A stretch of 64,000 nt of DNA from Sphingomonas sp. HMP6 (GTDB taxonomy: Bacteria; Pseudomonadota; Alphaproteobacteria; Sphingomonadales; Sphingomonadaceae): the NCBI RefSeq assembly GCF_013374095.1, contig NZ_AP022672.1, forward strand, positions 2,621,501-2,685,500, in the 5' to 3' direction. Below the pieces are notes generated by a model. It had not been told where the DNA came from and did not search any database. It saw only the letters and a list, made by a program, of their open reading frames with translations. This document shows, piece by piece, positions 43,164 to 52,067 of this stretch. Numbering within the stretch: position 1 is the stretch's first letter; each line of letters starts with the position of its first letter. Position numbers and translations under genes: made by a program.

Positions 43164-45691
43164 CACCAATCCTCCCGCACCGATTGCACCGCGCCGCGCG
43201 ACGTCGCGCGCCGACCGGCCAGCACCGCAGTCACCGCGGCCGCACCGGTCAGCGCCGCTGCCACCGCCAGCAAGGTCCCAACGGGCACACGCGTATCCAT
43301 CGTCCAGTTGAACGATTGTGGGTTGATCACATGGATCAGCACTTGCGCCAGCACCAGCCCGAGCCCGATCCCGGCCAGCGCACCAGTCAGCCCGACGATC
43401 GCACCCTCGGTCGCGAGCATCGCGCTCAATTGGCCGCGCGTCAGGCCGAGATGGCGCAGCATCCCGAACTCGCGTTCTCTCGCGAGCGTCTGCGCCGACA
43501 TGGTCGCGGCGACACCGGCCAGCCCGACCAGGATGGCGATCGCTTCGAGCAGGTAGGTCACGGCGAAACTCCGGTCGAACAGCGTCAAGGCGAAGCGGCG
43601 CAGGATCGCCGGCTGGGTGATATCGACTTGGCTACGCAACTCCGGCGGGACGCGCGCGCGCAGCCGCTGCATCACCGCGGCTGCGTCGCTGCCGGGTAGG
43701 AGCGTCGCCGACGCCTCGTCGCGTCCGCTGTCGCCGGTCAGACGCTGATAGTCGGCGTCGTCGATCAGCACCGCCCCGCCTTGCCGCGCATAGTCGCGCC
43801 ACACGCCCGCCACCGCGAAGCGCGTGCCGCCGCCGATCGGCAAGCGGATCACGTCGCCGGGGTTCCAGCGGTAGAGGCGCTGCGCCGGTTCCGACACCCA
43901 GATCGGCGTGATGCCCGTCGGCAGTACGTCCGCGCGCGCGATCAGCACGAACTGACGATCCTCCCCGGCGCTTTGCGGCCGCGCGACGAGCGCGATCGGC
44001 GGACGATCGGGCGTGATGGTCAGCGCGAGCTGGCGTCCGAACGCCATACCCGCGACACCGGGCGTCGCGGCAAGCCGCGCGCGCGTCGCCGGGTCGAAGC
44101 TCGCGCCCGCATTGGTGCGCATATACAGATCGCCGCTGAGCACTTGGCCGAGCCAGTCGTCGACCGCGCCACGGAAGCTCGTCACCATCGTGGCCATCGC
44201 AATCATCAGCGCCGTCGACGCGACGATGCCGCACAGCGCGGTCGCGGCCTCACCCGGCGCGCCGTACAAATGCCGGATCGCGAGCTGGCGCGGGACCGTG
44301 CGGATCGTGGCGCGGGCGAGCGGCGCCAGCAGCGCGCGCGCGAACCACGGCACCCCCGCAATGCCACCGGCGAGCAACAGCGCCATCCCGGCAAAACCGA
44401 ACAGCGGCAAATGCGCGACGGGCGGCAGCAACGACACCACACTCCCTGCGGCCAGCAGAGCGGCCGCCGGCCACCACGCCACGCGTTGCCGCGGATCGAT
44501 CACGTCGCCGGCATTCTTCAGCGCCGCAGCCGGTGCCGCGCGCGCTGCCAGTCGCGCTGGTACCGCGCTTCCGGCAACCGCCGCCAGCAGGCCGACCGCG
44601 AAGAAGCCTAGCGCGGCGAGCGGCTGCGACACCAACCCCGCCCCCGCGCCGCGAAAATATCCGGCGCCAAGGTCGCCGCCCAGCCAGTGCACCGCGCCCC
44701 AGGCAAGCCCATAACCCGCCGCAAGCCCGATGCCCGAACCGATCACGCCGATCGCCACGCCCTCGGCCACAACGGCCGTCACCACCCCGCCGCGCGGCAT
44801 GCCGAGCGTCCGCAGCAGCGCAAAGGCCCGCTGCCGCCGGACGACCGACAGCGACTGCGCCGAATAGACCAGGAACCCGCCGGTCAGCAGCGCGACGAGC
44901 GCCAGCATGTCGAGATTGACGCGGTACGCGCGGGACAGCGCATCGCCCTGCTGCGACTGCGCTTGCGCGGTCGAGATCACAGCGTCACCGGGCAGGACCT
45001 TCGCGAGCGCCGCCTCTGCCGCTGCGCGATCCGCGACCTTCACGTCGATCCGATCGAGCCGTCCGATCCGGTCGAACCGCCACTGCGCGGCGGCGATGTC
45101 CATCACCGCGACCGCGCTACCCTCGGCAGCGCCGGGAAGCGTGCCCGCGATCCGAAACGGCCCCGCACGCCCGTTCGCGGCAATCGTGACCATCGCCCCG
45201 ACTTTGGCACCGCTCCGTTCGAGGGCTGCGCGCGACAGGAAGACGCTCGCTTCGTCGAAAACCGCGCCGCCGTCCGCATCGGTCCCGCGCGGGCGGACCC
45301 CGATCAGCGTCGGCGTCACTGCCGCCGCCCGCAGGATGTCGAGCCCGAGCAGCGTCATCCGCGCCGCGCCGATCCGCGCTTCGAGTTGAACGACGGGACT
45401 TGCGTCACCGACCCCGCTGGCGAGCGCCACGCGGGGATACAGGCGCTCGTCGAAGCCGAGCCGACTGGTCGCCTTCACGCTCAAATCGGCCGCGCCGTTC
45501 ACGCCGCGCACCGCGCTGTCGAACGACGCGAGCGCCGAACCGTTTACCAAATGTACCGCGAAGCCGAGCGCCACCCCGACCGCAATCGCCACAGCAGTGA
45601 CCAGGAAGCGCGCGGGATGAAAGCGCCACTCGCCTGCGATCAACCAGCCGAGCGCGAGCCGCCCCGACCACAGGCCGGGCTCAGCGCGCAC
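43163..45691 (-). CDS. FtsX/MacB-like ABC transporter permease (AttFG-like)
   Basis: An 842-residue permease holding two FtsX-type modules. The N-terminal span is FLVTAVAIAVGVALGFAVHL. A periplasmic domain follows, then spans at about 255-400, further spans, a second periplasmic domain and a final FtsX block (about 715-830) with LLEAIAILVGLAGVAATMSA and LAREREFGMLRHLGLTRGQL. It likely extracts lipidated or amphipathic substrates with the adjacent ATPase. It starts with a GTG overlapping the ATPase gene by 11 bases. Confidence 0.88.
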   Translation of the reverse strand: MRAEPGLWSGRLALGWLIAGEWRFHPARFLVTAVAIAVGVALGFAVHLVNGSALASFDSAVRGVNGAADLSVKATSRLGFDERLYPRVALASGVGDASPVVQLEARIGAARMTLLGLDILRAAAVTPTLIGVRPRGTDADGGAVFDEASVFLSRAALERSGAKVGAMVTIAANGRAGPFRIAGTLPGAAEGSAVAVMDIAAAQWRFDRIGRLDRIDVKVADRAAAEAALAKVLPGDAVISTAQAQSQQGDALSRAYRVNLDMLALVALLTGGFLVYSAQSLSVVRRQRAFALLRTLGMPRGGVVTAVVAEGVAIGVIGSGIGLAAGYGLAWGAVHWLGGDLGAGYFRGAGAGLVSQPLAALGFFAVGLLAAVAGSAVPARLAARAAPAAALKNAGDVIDPRQRVAWWPAAALLAAGSVVSLLPPVAHLPLFGFAGMALLLAGGIAGVPWFARALLAPLARATIRTVPRQLAIRHLYGAPGEAATALCGIVASTALMIAMATMVTSFRGAVDDWLGQVLSGDLYMRTNAGASFDPATRARLAATPGVAGMAFGRQLALTITPDRPPIALVARPQSAGEDRQFVLIARADVLPTGITPIWVSEPAQRLYRWNPGDVIRLPIGGGTRFAVAGVWRDYARQGGAVLIDDADYQRLTGDSGRDEASATLLPGSDAAAVMQRLRARVPPELRSQVDITQPAILRRFALTLFDRSFAVTYLLEAIAILVGLAGVAATMSAQTLAREREFGMLRHLGLTRGQLSAMLATEGAIVGLTGALAGIGLGLVLAQVLIHVINPQSFNWTMDTRVPVGTLLAVAAALTGAAAVTAVLAGRRATSRGAVQSVREDW

Positions 45692-46361
45692 GCTCGACCA
45701 GGCCCTCGGTGGTAAGCGTCAGCACGCGGTCTGCAATCGCGGCGGTCGCGGCGGAATGGGTGACGAGCACCGCCGCCGCGCCACGCTCACGCGCGGCATC
45801 GGCGAACAGCGTCAGCACGCGGACGGCAGTTTCGGGATCGAGGTTGCCGGTCGGCTCGTCCGCGAGGATGAGCGCTGGCCGATGGACCAGCGCGCGCGCG
45901 ATCGCCACGCGCTGCAACTCGCCGCCCGACAGGTCGCGCGCATAGCCCGCGCCGCGCCCGCCAAGCCCGACCGCAGCGAGCATCGCCTCCGCCTCGACCT
46001 GCGCTGCTGCCGCGTCGGGCGAGACCAGCGCCAGCGGTAACGCGACGTTCTGCTGCAACGTGAGGTACGGCAGGATGTGGAAAGCCTGAAAAACGAAGCC
46101 GATCCGCTCGCGCCGCAACCGCGTGCGCGCGGTTTCGTCGAGGCCGCCGAGCGTAACCCCTTCGATCGCCACCGCGCCTGCATCGGCGTCGTCCAACCCG
46201 GCGAGGATGTTGAGCAGCGTCGATTTGCCGACGCCGGATTCGCCGGTAATCGCCACGATCTCCCCAGAGCCCACTGCAAAATCCAACCCGCGAAACAGCA
46301 TGCGCGGACCAGGGACGCTTTTTGCGAGCGCGCGCACCATCAAGAGGGAAGGATCAGTCAT
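45681..46361 (-). CDS. ABC transporter ATP-binding protein (LolD/MacB type)
   Basis: A 226-residue ATPase with Walker A GESGVGKST, Q-loop FVFQAFHILPYLT, signature LSGGELQR, Walker B LILADEPTGNLDPET and the H-loop VTHSAATA. The FQ-F-LLPxLT pattern is that of LolD/MacB-type exporters. It energises the FtsX-like permease encoded next. About 110 bases separate it from crtB on the same strand, so it may be read from the carotenoid operon. Confidence 0.93.
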   Translation of the reverse strand: MTDPSLLMVRALAKSVPGPRMLFRGLDFAVGSGEIVAITGESGVGKSTLLNILAGLDDADAGAVAIEGVTLGGLDETARTRLRRERIGFVFQAFHILPYLTLQQNVALPLALVSPDAAAAQVEAEAMLAAVGLGGRGAGYARDLSGGELQRVAIARALVHRPALILADEPTGNLDPETAVRVLTLFADAARERGAAAVLVTHSAATAAIADRVLTLTTEGLVERAR

Positions 46362-46471
46362 CCCCGCTTGTCGCCAATTGCCAACGCGCCGACAAGATCA
46401 ATCATCTTGGGTGTTGCGCGCAGGTGATAGCTCGACGAGCGCCAAGCCTAAAGCGCGCACACCGCCGACGC

Positions 46472-47437
46472 TTAGCGGTGCGTCGCGCGCGGCCTCGTCC
46501 ATAGGGTCGCGTCGCGCGGCTGTGCGGAATACAGCGCCCCGCGCCTTTGCGCTTGCCCCCAGGCGCGGGCCATCATGGCGATCTTCGCCGCGCCCGACGT
46601 CGCCACCCTTTTGTCCCACGCGCGCGGGCCGAGTACCGCCACTTGGCGCGCGATCGCGCCGTAAATGTCCGCCGCCGCCAGCACCGCCCAGGCCGATCGG
46701 AACGCCAGCGCGGGCGTTCCGAAGCGCGCGCTCGCTTCATACGCCGCCGCGCGCTCGGCCAGCCGCACGCCGAGCCGTCCGAGCGCATCGCGATACTGCG
46801 GCGCGAGCAGGTCGCCCGCCGGGATGCCCGCCGCATCGAGCCAGTCCTGCGGCAGATAACAGCGCCCGGCGCGCGCATCCTCACCCACGTCGCGCGCGAT
46901 GTTCGCCAGTTGGAACGCAAGGCCGAGGTCGCACGCGCGGTCGAGCGTCGCGTCGTCGCCTGGGTCCACCCCCATCGCCAGCGCCATCATGCACCCGACG
47001 ACCCCCGCGACATGATAGCAATATTGGTAGAGGTCCTGCTCGCTCTGCGGTCGCCATTCCACCGCATCGAGCGCGAAGCCCGCGATCAGATCGCGCGGTA
47101 AGGCGGGGGGGAGCTTCACCTCGTCCGCGAACAGGCGGAGCGCATCGAAGGCGGGGTCGCCGACCACCTGCCCCGCCAGCGCCGCCTCGGTCTTCTCGGT
47201 AATCTCGGCAAGCCGCGCAGGGCCGTCGCCGGGCGTCATGCCGTGGCCGTGGTCCTGCCCGTCGGCAATGTCGTCGCACGCTCGGCACCAGGCGTAGAGC
47301 AACCACGCGCGTTCACGATTTTCGCGGTCGAACAGGCGGCTGGCGGCGGCAAAGCTGCGCGACCCGCGCGCGATCGCTTCCTGCGCGGTCGCGACGATCG
47401 CGTCGCGGGTGGGGCCGCTGGAACGCGCGCCGCTCAA
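46472..47437 (-). CDS. crtB: Phytoene synthase CrtB
   Basis: Condenses two geranylgeranyl diphosphates to 15-cis-phytoene. The roughly 321-residue protein has both prenyl-diphosphate Asp motifs: WCRACDDIADG in the first helix bundle and FQLANIARDVGEDARAGRCY in the second. It also has YQYCYHVAGVVGCMMA and YLPQDWL. The start is a TTG at 47437, overlapping the stop of the LOG-family gene (TTGA) with AAGGA close upstream; no ATG or GTG lies near. It is the last crt gene of the operon. Confidence 0.92.
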   Translation of the reverse strand: MSGARSSGPTRDAIVATAQEAIARGSRSFAAASRLFDRENRERAWLLYAWCRACDDIADGQDHGHGMTPGDGPARLAEITEKTEAALAGQVVGDPAFDALRLFADEVKLPPALPRDLIAGFALDAVEWRPQSEQDLYQYCYHVAGVVGCMMALAMGVDPGDDATLDRACDLGLAFQLANIARDVGEDARAGRCYLPQDWLDAAGIPAGDLLAPQYRDALGRLGVRLAERAAAYEASARFGTPALAFRSAWAVLAAADIYGAIARQVAVLGPRAWDKRVATSGAAKIAMMARAWGQAQRRGALYSAQPRDATLWTRPRATHR

Positions 47438-48015
47438 AGGTCCTTCGCGCCGATCTTGGTGACCGTCGTCACCGGCACATGGGCGGCCATCTGCGCCAGC
47501 AACCCGTCGAGTGCTGTATCGACAAGCATGATGTCGCGGTGCTGCGCGCGCAGGAAACCGACCTCGGCCATGTGATGATAGAAAGCGACCAGATGGTCGT
47601 AATAGCCCGCGATATTGAGCAACCCGACCGGCTTCGCATGATAACCGATCTGCGCCCAGCTCAGCGCCTCCCACAATTCGTCCATCGTACCCGTGCCGCC
47701 GGGCAGATTGACGAAACCGTCGCTGAGATCGGTAAACGCCTGCTTGCGCTGGTGCATCGTGCCGACGATGTGCAACTCGGTGCAGCCTTTATGCGCCACC
47801 TCGGCATCGACCAAGGCCTGCGGGATGATCCCGATCACCTCGCCGCCTGCCGCCAGCGCAGCATCGGCGACCGCCCCCATCAGCCCGAGCCGCCCGCCGC
47901 CATAAACGACGCCAATCCCGCGCTCGGCAAGCGTGCGGCCCACTTCGCGCGCGCAGTCGATATAGACCGGGTCGGCGGGCGTGGCAGAGCCGCAATAAAT
48001 GGCCAGACGCTTCAC
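47434..48015 (-). CDS. LOG family (TIGR00730) nucleotide hydrolase-like protein
   Basis: A 193-residue Rossmann-fold protein with the LOG signatures GVVYGGGRLGLMGAVADAAL and NLPGGTGTMDELWEALSWAQ (PGGxGTxxE). The family includes cytokinin riboside phosphoribohydrolases that release free base from nucleotide monophosphates. A GTG start overlaps the crtI stop (GTGA) and its stop overlaps the crtB start (TTGA), so it is embedded in the carotenoid operon. Its job there is unknown. Confidence 0.92.
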   Translation of the reverse strand: MKRLAIYCGSATPADPVYIDCAREVGRTLAERGIGVVYGGGRLGLMGAVADAALAAGGEVIGIIPQALVDAEVAHKGCTELHIVGTMHQRKQAFTDLSDGFVNLPGGTGTMDELWEALSWAQIGYHAKPVGLLNIAGYYDHLVAFYHHMAEVGFLRAQHRDIMLVDTALDGLLAQMAAHVPVTTVTKIGAKDL

Positions 48016-49496
48016 GGCTTATTCTCCAACATCAACGCCGCCGTCGCCTTCGCACTCCCGACCACGCCGGGAATCCCCGCGCCCGGGTGCGTGCCCGCGC
48101 CGACGAAATACAGGTTCGGGATATGATCGTCGCGATTGTGGACGCGGAACCACGCGCTTTGCGTCAGGATCGGCTCGAGCGAAAATGCGCTGCCAAGATG
48201 CGCGTTGAGATCGCCCGCAAAATCCTTCGGCGTGTAATGGAATTTGGTCACGATCCGCTCATGAATGTCGGGGATCAACCGCCGCCCGACTTCGTCGAGG
48301 ATACGCTTTTCCAGAATCGGCCCGATCTCGTCCCAGTCGACCGGGAATTTGCCGAGATGCGGCACCGGCGCCAGCACATAGAAAGTCGAATGCCCCTCGG
48401 GTGCCAGCGACGGATCGGTCACGGTCGGGTGGTGCAGATAGAGCGAGAAATCTTCCGGTAGCACACCGTGATCGTAAATATCGGCCATCAACCCCTGATA
48501 GCGCGGCCCGAACAGGATCATGTGGTGCGGGATGCCGGGCCAATCGCCCTTGATCCCGAAATGCACGACAAACAGCGAGGGCGAATAGCGTTTGCGCACC
48601 AGCGCATTCTTGGTGCGCTGCGCACTGCGCGAGGATTTTAGCAGATCGCGGTAAATGTGCATCACATCGCCATTGCAGGCGACCATATCGGCATCCTTGT
48701 GCCACCCGCTCGCGGTGGTGACGCCGGTCGCGCGGTCGCCCATCGTCGCGATATCGACCGCCGGGTCGTTTAGCCGCAGCACGCCGCCCAGCCGCTCGAA
48801 CTGCGTCACCATCCCCGCGATCAGCGTGTTCGTGCCGCCCATCGCGAACCACACGCCGCCGTCTTTCTCGAGCTTGTGGATCAGCGCGTAGATCGCACTC
48901 GTGTTCATCGGATTGCCGCCGACCAGCAGCGTGTGGAACGACAGCGCCTGCCGCAGATGCTCGTCCTTCACATACGAACTGACGACCGAATAGACCGATC
49001 GCCACGCCTGATATTTGAACAGCCCCGGTGCCGCTTTGATCATCGCCGCAAAGTCGAGGAACGCGACATGGCCGAGCTTGCGATAGCCCTCCTCATATAC
49101 GCCCGCCGCATAATCGAGGAACTTGGCATAACCCGCCACGTCCTCGGGGTTGAGCTTGGCGATCTCGGCTTTCAGCGCGGGTTCGTCGTTCGAATAATCG
49201 AACGTCGTGCCGTCGGGCCAGTTGAGCCGGTAGAACGGCATCACCGGCACCAGCGTCACGTCATCGGCCATGTCGCGCCCGGTCAGCGCCCAGAGTTCCT
49301 GCAGGCATGGCGGATCGGTGATCACGGTCGGCCCGGCATCGAAGGTGAAGCCGTCCTTCTCCCACACGTACGCCCGCCCACCGGGCTTGTCGCGCGCCTC
49401 GACGATGGTCGTCTCGACCCCCGCCGATTGCAGCCGGATCGCCAGGGCGAGCCCGCCGAAGCCCGCACCGATCACGATTGCCGTGCGACCGCTCAT
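48012..49496 (-). CDS. crtI: Phytoene desaturase CrtI
   Basis: An FAD enzyme that converts phytoene to lycopene through four desaturations. The 494 residues begin with a dinucleotide fold (AIVIGAGFGGLALAIRLQSA) and have the family blocks GGRAYVWEKDGFTFDAGPTV, YALIHKLEKDGGVWFAMGGT and the C-terminal LYFVGAGTHPGAGIPGVVGS. ATG 49496 overlaps the crtY stop by four bases (ATGA). It is bound to the membrane through hydrophobic segments in the middle. Confidence 0.95.
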   Translation of the reverse strand: MSGRTAIVIGAGFGGLALAIRLQSAGVETTIVEARDKPGGRAYVWEKDGFTFDAGPTVITDPPCLQELWALTGRDMADDVTLVPVMPFYRLNWPDGTTFDYSNDEPALKAEIAKLNPEDVAGYAKFLDYAAGVYEEGYRKLGHVAFLDFAAMIKAAPGLFKYQAWRSVYSVVSSYVKDEHLRQALSFHTLLVGGNPMNTSAIYALIHKLEKDGGVWFAMGGTNTLIAGMVTQFERLGGVLRLNDPAVDIATMGDRATGVTTASGWHKDADMVACNGDVMHIYRDLLKSSRSAQRTKNALVRKRYSPSLFVVHFGIKGDWPGIPHHMILFGPRYQGLMADIYDHGVLPEDFSLYLHHPTVTDPSLAPEGHSTFYVLAPVPHLGKFPVDWDEIGPILEKRILDEVGRRLIPDIHERIVTKFHYTPKDFAGDLNAHLGSAFSLEPILTQSAWFRVHNRDDHIPNLYFVGAGTHPGAGIPGVVGSAKATAALMLENKP

Positions 49497-50707
49497 GATT
49501 TCTTCGCCGTGGGCAGCAGGCCGATCGCCCGCATCGCGCGCGGGATCGGCACCGGCGGCTTGCCGCTGAGCACGCGCATCTTGTCGAACAAGGTCGATCG
49601 CCCGGCATAGAATCGCCGCACCAACTGCGGATCGAGCCGGTAGAAGCGTTCGAGAACCCGGTAGCGCTCTTGCGGGTCGGCAGCGCGGAACAACATCTTG
49701 TCGAGCATACGGTAGAAGCCGCGCGCCTTCCACGTCCTTCTCGCAAAATCGTGCGTCAGGCTGTGCAGCCCCGCCCCCGACAGATCGCTCGCGGTCGCGA
49801 CCAGCGCCGCCATCCGCACGGCGTCGGGCAGCGAATAGCCGGTGGTCGGGTGGAACAGCCCGGCGCGCATCCCGGCCTTCGCCACCTTATTGCCGCCCGA
49901 TTGCCAATACGCTTCGAAATCGCCGCCCATCGTCACTGGCAGCACGCCCGATTCCTCACGCACGATATGCTGCGTCTGCCAGCCATGCGCCGCGGCGTAT
50001 TCGAGCACGCGTTCGGCGATCGGATCGGCGTTGCTGCCCCCCACTCGGTCGACGCCGGGCTTGGGCCGGTACAGGTCGGGCGTGTCGCTGTAATAGGTGT
50101 CCTCGACGAACAACCGCGTCGCCGAAAAGGGCAAGGTATAGACGAAGCGATAGCCGTCGATCTGCTCCACCGTCGCATCCATCACGATCGGATGATCGAC
50201 GCCGTGCGGCTCGTCGAGCGCGAATTCCATGCCGACGAATTTCTGCCAACCGAGATCGAGCAGCCCGAGGTCGCCCGGGCCTCGCGCATCGATCACGCCC
50301 TTCGCCTCGATCCGGTCGCCATCGGCAAGCACCACCGCAGTCGGACTGGCGGCGAGCACCTTCCGCCCGGTCATCAACGCCTTTTCCGGCAAGGCCGCGC
50401 GGATCACGGTGTCGAGCCGCTCCGACTCGATCGAATAATAGGGGCTCTTCAGCGTCCTTTTGTGCGCTGGAAAGGCGATGTCATATTGCGTCCAGCCATA
50501 GGAAATCAGCGGCGCGACGATCCAGCGATTGCCCTCGTCAATATCGCTGGCAAAGAACGACCAGAGGTGATTGCCACCGATCGTATCCGCCCCCTCGACA
50601 ATCCGCACGTCGATCCCGGGGCGCTTCTTGGCCAAAGCGAGCGCGATCAAGCCACCGGCCAGCCCGCCACCGACAATGGCCAAGTCGCATTTGTGGATGG
50701 TCGGCAT
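49493..50707 (-). CDS. crtY: Lycopene beta-cyclase CrtY
   Basis: Cyclises lycopene to beta-carotene. The 404-residue flavoprotein has an N-terminal nucleotide fold (DLAIVGGGLAGGLIALALAK), GGNHLWSFFASDID, the motif FVYTLPFSATRLFVEDTYYS, and FHPTTGYSLPDAVRMAALVA near the C-terminus. These are proteobacterial CrtY hallmarks. It is the first gene of the crtY-crtI-LOG-crtB unit. It is divergent from the hydroxylase gene at 50792 across 84 bases that must hold both promoters. Confidence 0.94.
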   Translation of the reverse strand: MPTIHKCDLAIVGGGLAGGLIALALAKKRPGIDVRIVEGADTIGGNHLWSFFASDIDEGNRWIVAPLISYGWTQYDIAFPAHKRTLKSPYYSIESERLDTVIRAALPEKALMTGRKVLAASPTAVVLADGDRIEAKGVIDARGPGDLGLLDLGWQKFVGMEFALDEPHGVDHPIVMDATVEQIDGYRFVYTLPFSATRLFVEDTYYSDTPDLYRPKPGVDRVGGSNADPIAERVLEYAAAHGWQTQHIVREESGVLPVTMGGDFEAYWQSGGNKVAKAGMRAGLFHPTTGYSLPDAVRMAALVATASDLSGAGLHSLTHDFARRTWKARGFYRMLDKMLFRAADPQERYRVLERFYRLDPQLVRRFYAGRSTLFDKMRVLSGKPPVPIPRAMRAIGLLPTAKKS

Positions 50708-50791
50708 GGTGAAGAGCGATACTAGAAAAGCGCCGTGGCGCAAGCGTGCGCGGGTGACGGATCGGTTCGGCGGGTGTAGGGTTTTCGCACG

Positions 50792-51634
50792 ATGCCCACG
50801 ATCTTCTCTCTGCCAGTCGCCATTCCCGTCGCCATCATCGCTTCGGCGCTGGCCATGTCGTTGATCGTCGGAGTGCGCTATCTGATAGTATCGGGCGCCT
50901 TCGACGTCGCGACGCGCGCGAAATATCCCGGCCTTTATGCCGGCCTCACCCCGCAAATCCGGCGCGAGATCGCGTGGAGCCTCGCCTCGGCGCTGATCTA
51001 CGGCGTTCCGGCCGGGGTCGTCGCCTGGGGGTGGCAGAATCGCGGCTGGACGATGATCTATGCCGATATCGCCGCCTGGCCCCTGTGGTACGCGCCGGTC
51101 TCGGTGCTGCTGTATCTCTTCGCGCACGACACCTGGTTCTATTGGACACACCGCTGGATGCACGCGCCGCGCGTCTTCAAGCTTGCCCATGCCGTCCATC
51201 ACGAAAGCCGCCCGCCCACCGCCTGGGCGGCGATGGCGTTCCACCCGATCGAAGCGATCACCGGTGCTGTGATAATTCCGCTACTGGTCTTCCTGATTCC
51301 CATTCATATCGGCGCGCTTGGGTTGGTGTTGACCATAATGACGGTTATGGGAGTGACAAATCACATGGGGTGGGAAGTTTTTCCTGCGTTCATGTGGAAA
51401 GGCCGACTGGGGGGTTGGCTCATCACTGCGAGTCATCATCAACGCCACCACGAACTGTATCGGGGCAATTATGGACTCTATTTCCGTTTCTGGGACCGGC
51501 TGTGCGGCACCGACCGCGGCGTCGGCGATTTCGCCAAGAGCCACGCCAAGGCTGCGCGCGCGCAAGCTGGCGCAAGTCGGCAGCCTGAGCGCGGCGGCGC
51601 TGCTGTTGCTGCCAGGAGCGGTCGGGACGGGTGA
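50792..51634 (+). CDS. Sterol desaturase/fatty acid hydroxylase family protein, probable carotenoid hydroxylase
   Basis: A 280-residue membrane di-iron oxygenase with four or more spans and the histidine clusters of the superfamily: HDTWFYWTHRWMH (112-124), HAVHHESRPPTAW (133-145) and ASHHQRHH (213-220). Family members hydroxylate sterols, fatty acids or carotenoid rings. The divergent crtY makes ring hydroxylation of beta-carotene the natural guess, but it is longer than classical CrtZ and specificity is inference. The last 45 or so residues (after GTDRGVGDFAK) overlap the next gene and look non-conserved. Confidence 0.8.
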   Translation: MPTIFSLPVAIPVAIIASALAMSLIVGVRYLIVSGAFDVATRAKYPGLYAGLTPQIRREIAWSLASALIYGVPAGVVAWGWQNRGWTMIYADIAAWPLWYAPVSVLLYLFAHDTWFYWTHRWMHAPRVFKLAHAVHHESRPPTAWAAMAFHPIEAITGAVIIPLLVFLIPIHIGALGLVLTIMTVMGVTNHMGWEVFPAFMWKGRLGGWLITASHHQRHHELYRGNYGLYFRFWDRLCGTDRGVGDFAKSHAKAARAQAGASRQPERGGAAVAARSGRDG

Positions 51635-51995
51635 GCTCTCGGTCGACGTCTCCAATCTGCGGTCGCACAAGGGCTTCGTGCGCATTTGCCTGACCGCCGA
51701 TCCGCAGAATTTCCCCGCCTGTATCGACGATGCGCAAGCAGTGACGCGCTCGATTCCGGCGGGCACGCCCAAGATTCGCTTCGATGGCCTGGCGCATGGC
51801 GACTATGCGGTCGCGGTCATCCACGACGAAAATGGCAATCGCAAGCTCGATACTTTCGCCGGCATTCCGCGCGAAGGCTTCGGTTTTTCGCGTAATCCGC
51901 CGGTCACGTTCGGGCCGCCGCGTTTTTCGGCTGCGCGCTTCACGCTGACGAGTGATGCAGAAACGCAACAGGTGCGGATGCGTTACTTGCTCTGA
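51471..51995 (+). CDS. DUF2141 family exported protein
   Basis: The C-terminal 120 residues match DUF2141: LSVDVSNLRSHKGFVRICLT, then RFDGLAHGDYAVAVIHDENG and GFGFSRNPPVTFGPP. A hydrophobic segment (SLSAAALLLLPGAVGTG, about 38-54) looks like the export signal. The only ATG in frame, at 51471, puts an arginine-rich stretch in front of it and overlaps the hydroxylase gene by 164 bases, so the start is uncertain. The function of the family is unknown. Same-strand overlap suggests coupling to the hydroxylase gene. Confidence 0.75.
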   Translation: MDSISVSGTGCAAPTAASAISPRATPRLRARKLAQVGSLSAAALLLLPGAVGTGELSVDVSNLRSHKGFVRICLTADPQNFPACIDDAQAVTRSIPAGTPKIRFDGLAHGDYAVAVIHDENGNRKLDTFAGIPREGFGFSRNPPVTFGPPRFSAARFTLTSDAETQQVRMRYLL

Positions 51996-52067
51996 GCGCA
52001 GCCCCACGGACCCAAAACAGTACGGGCACGTTACGGCCCCAACCCCTGACTGTTGGAGTCCTACCCC

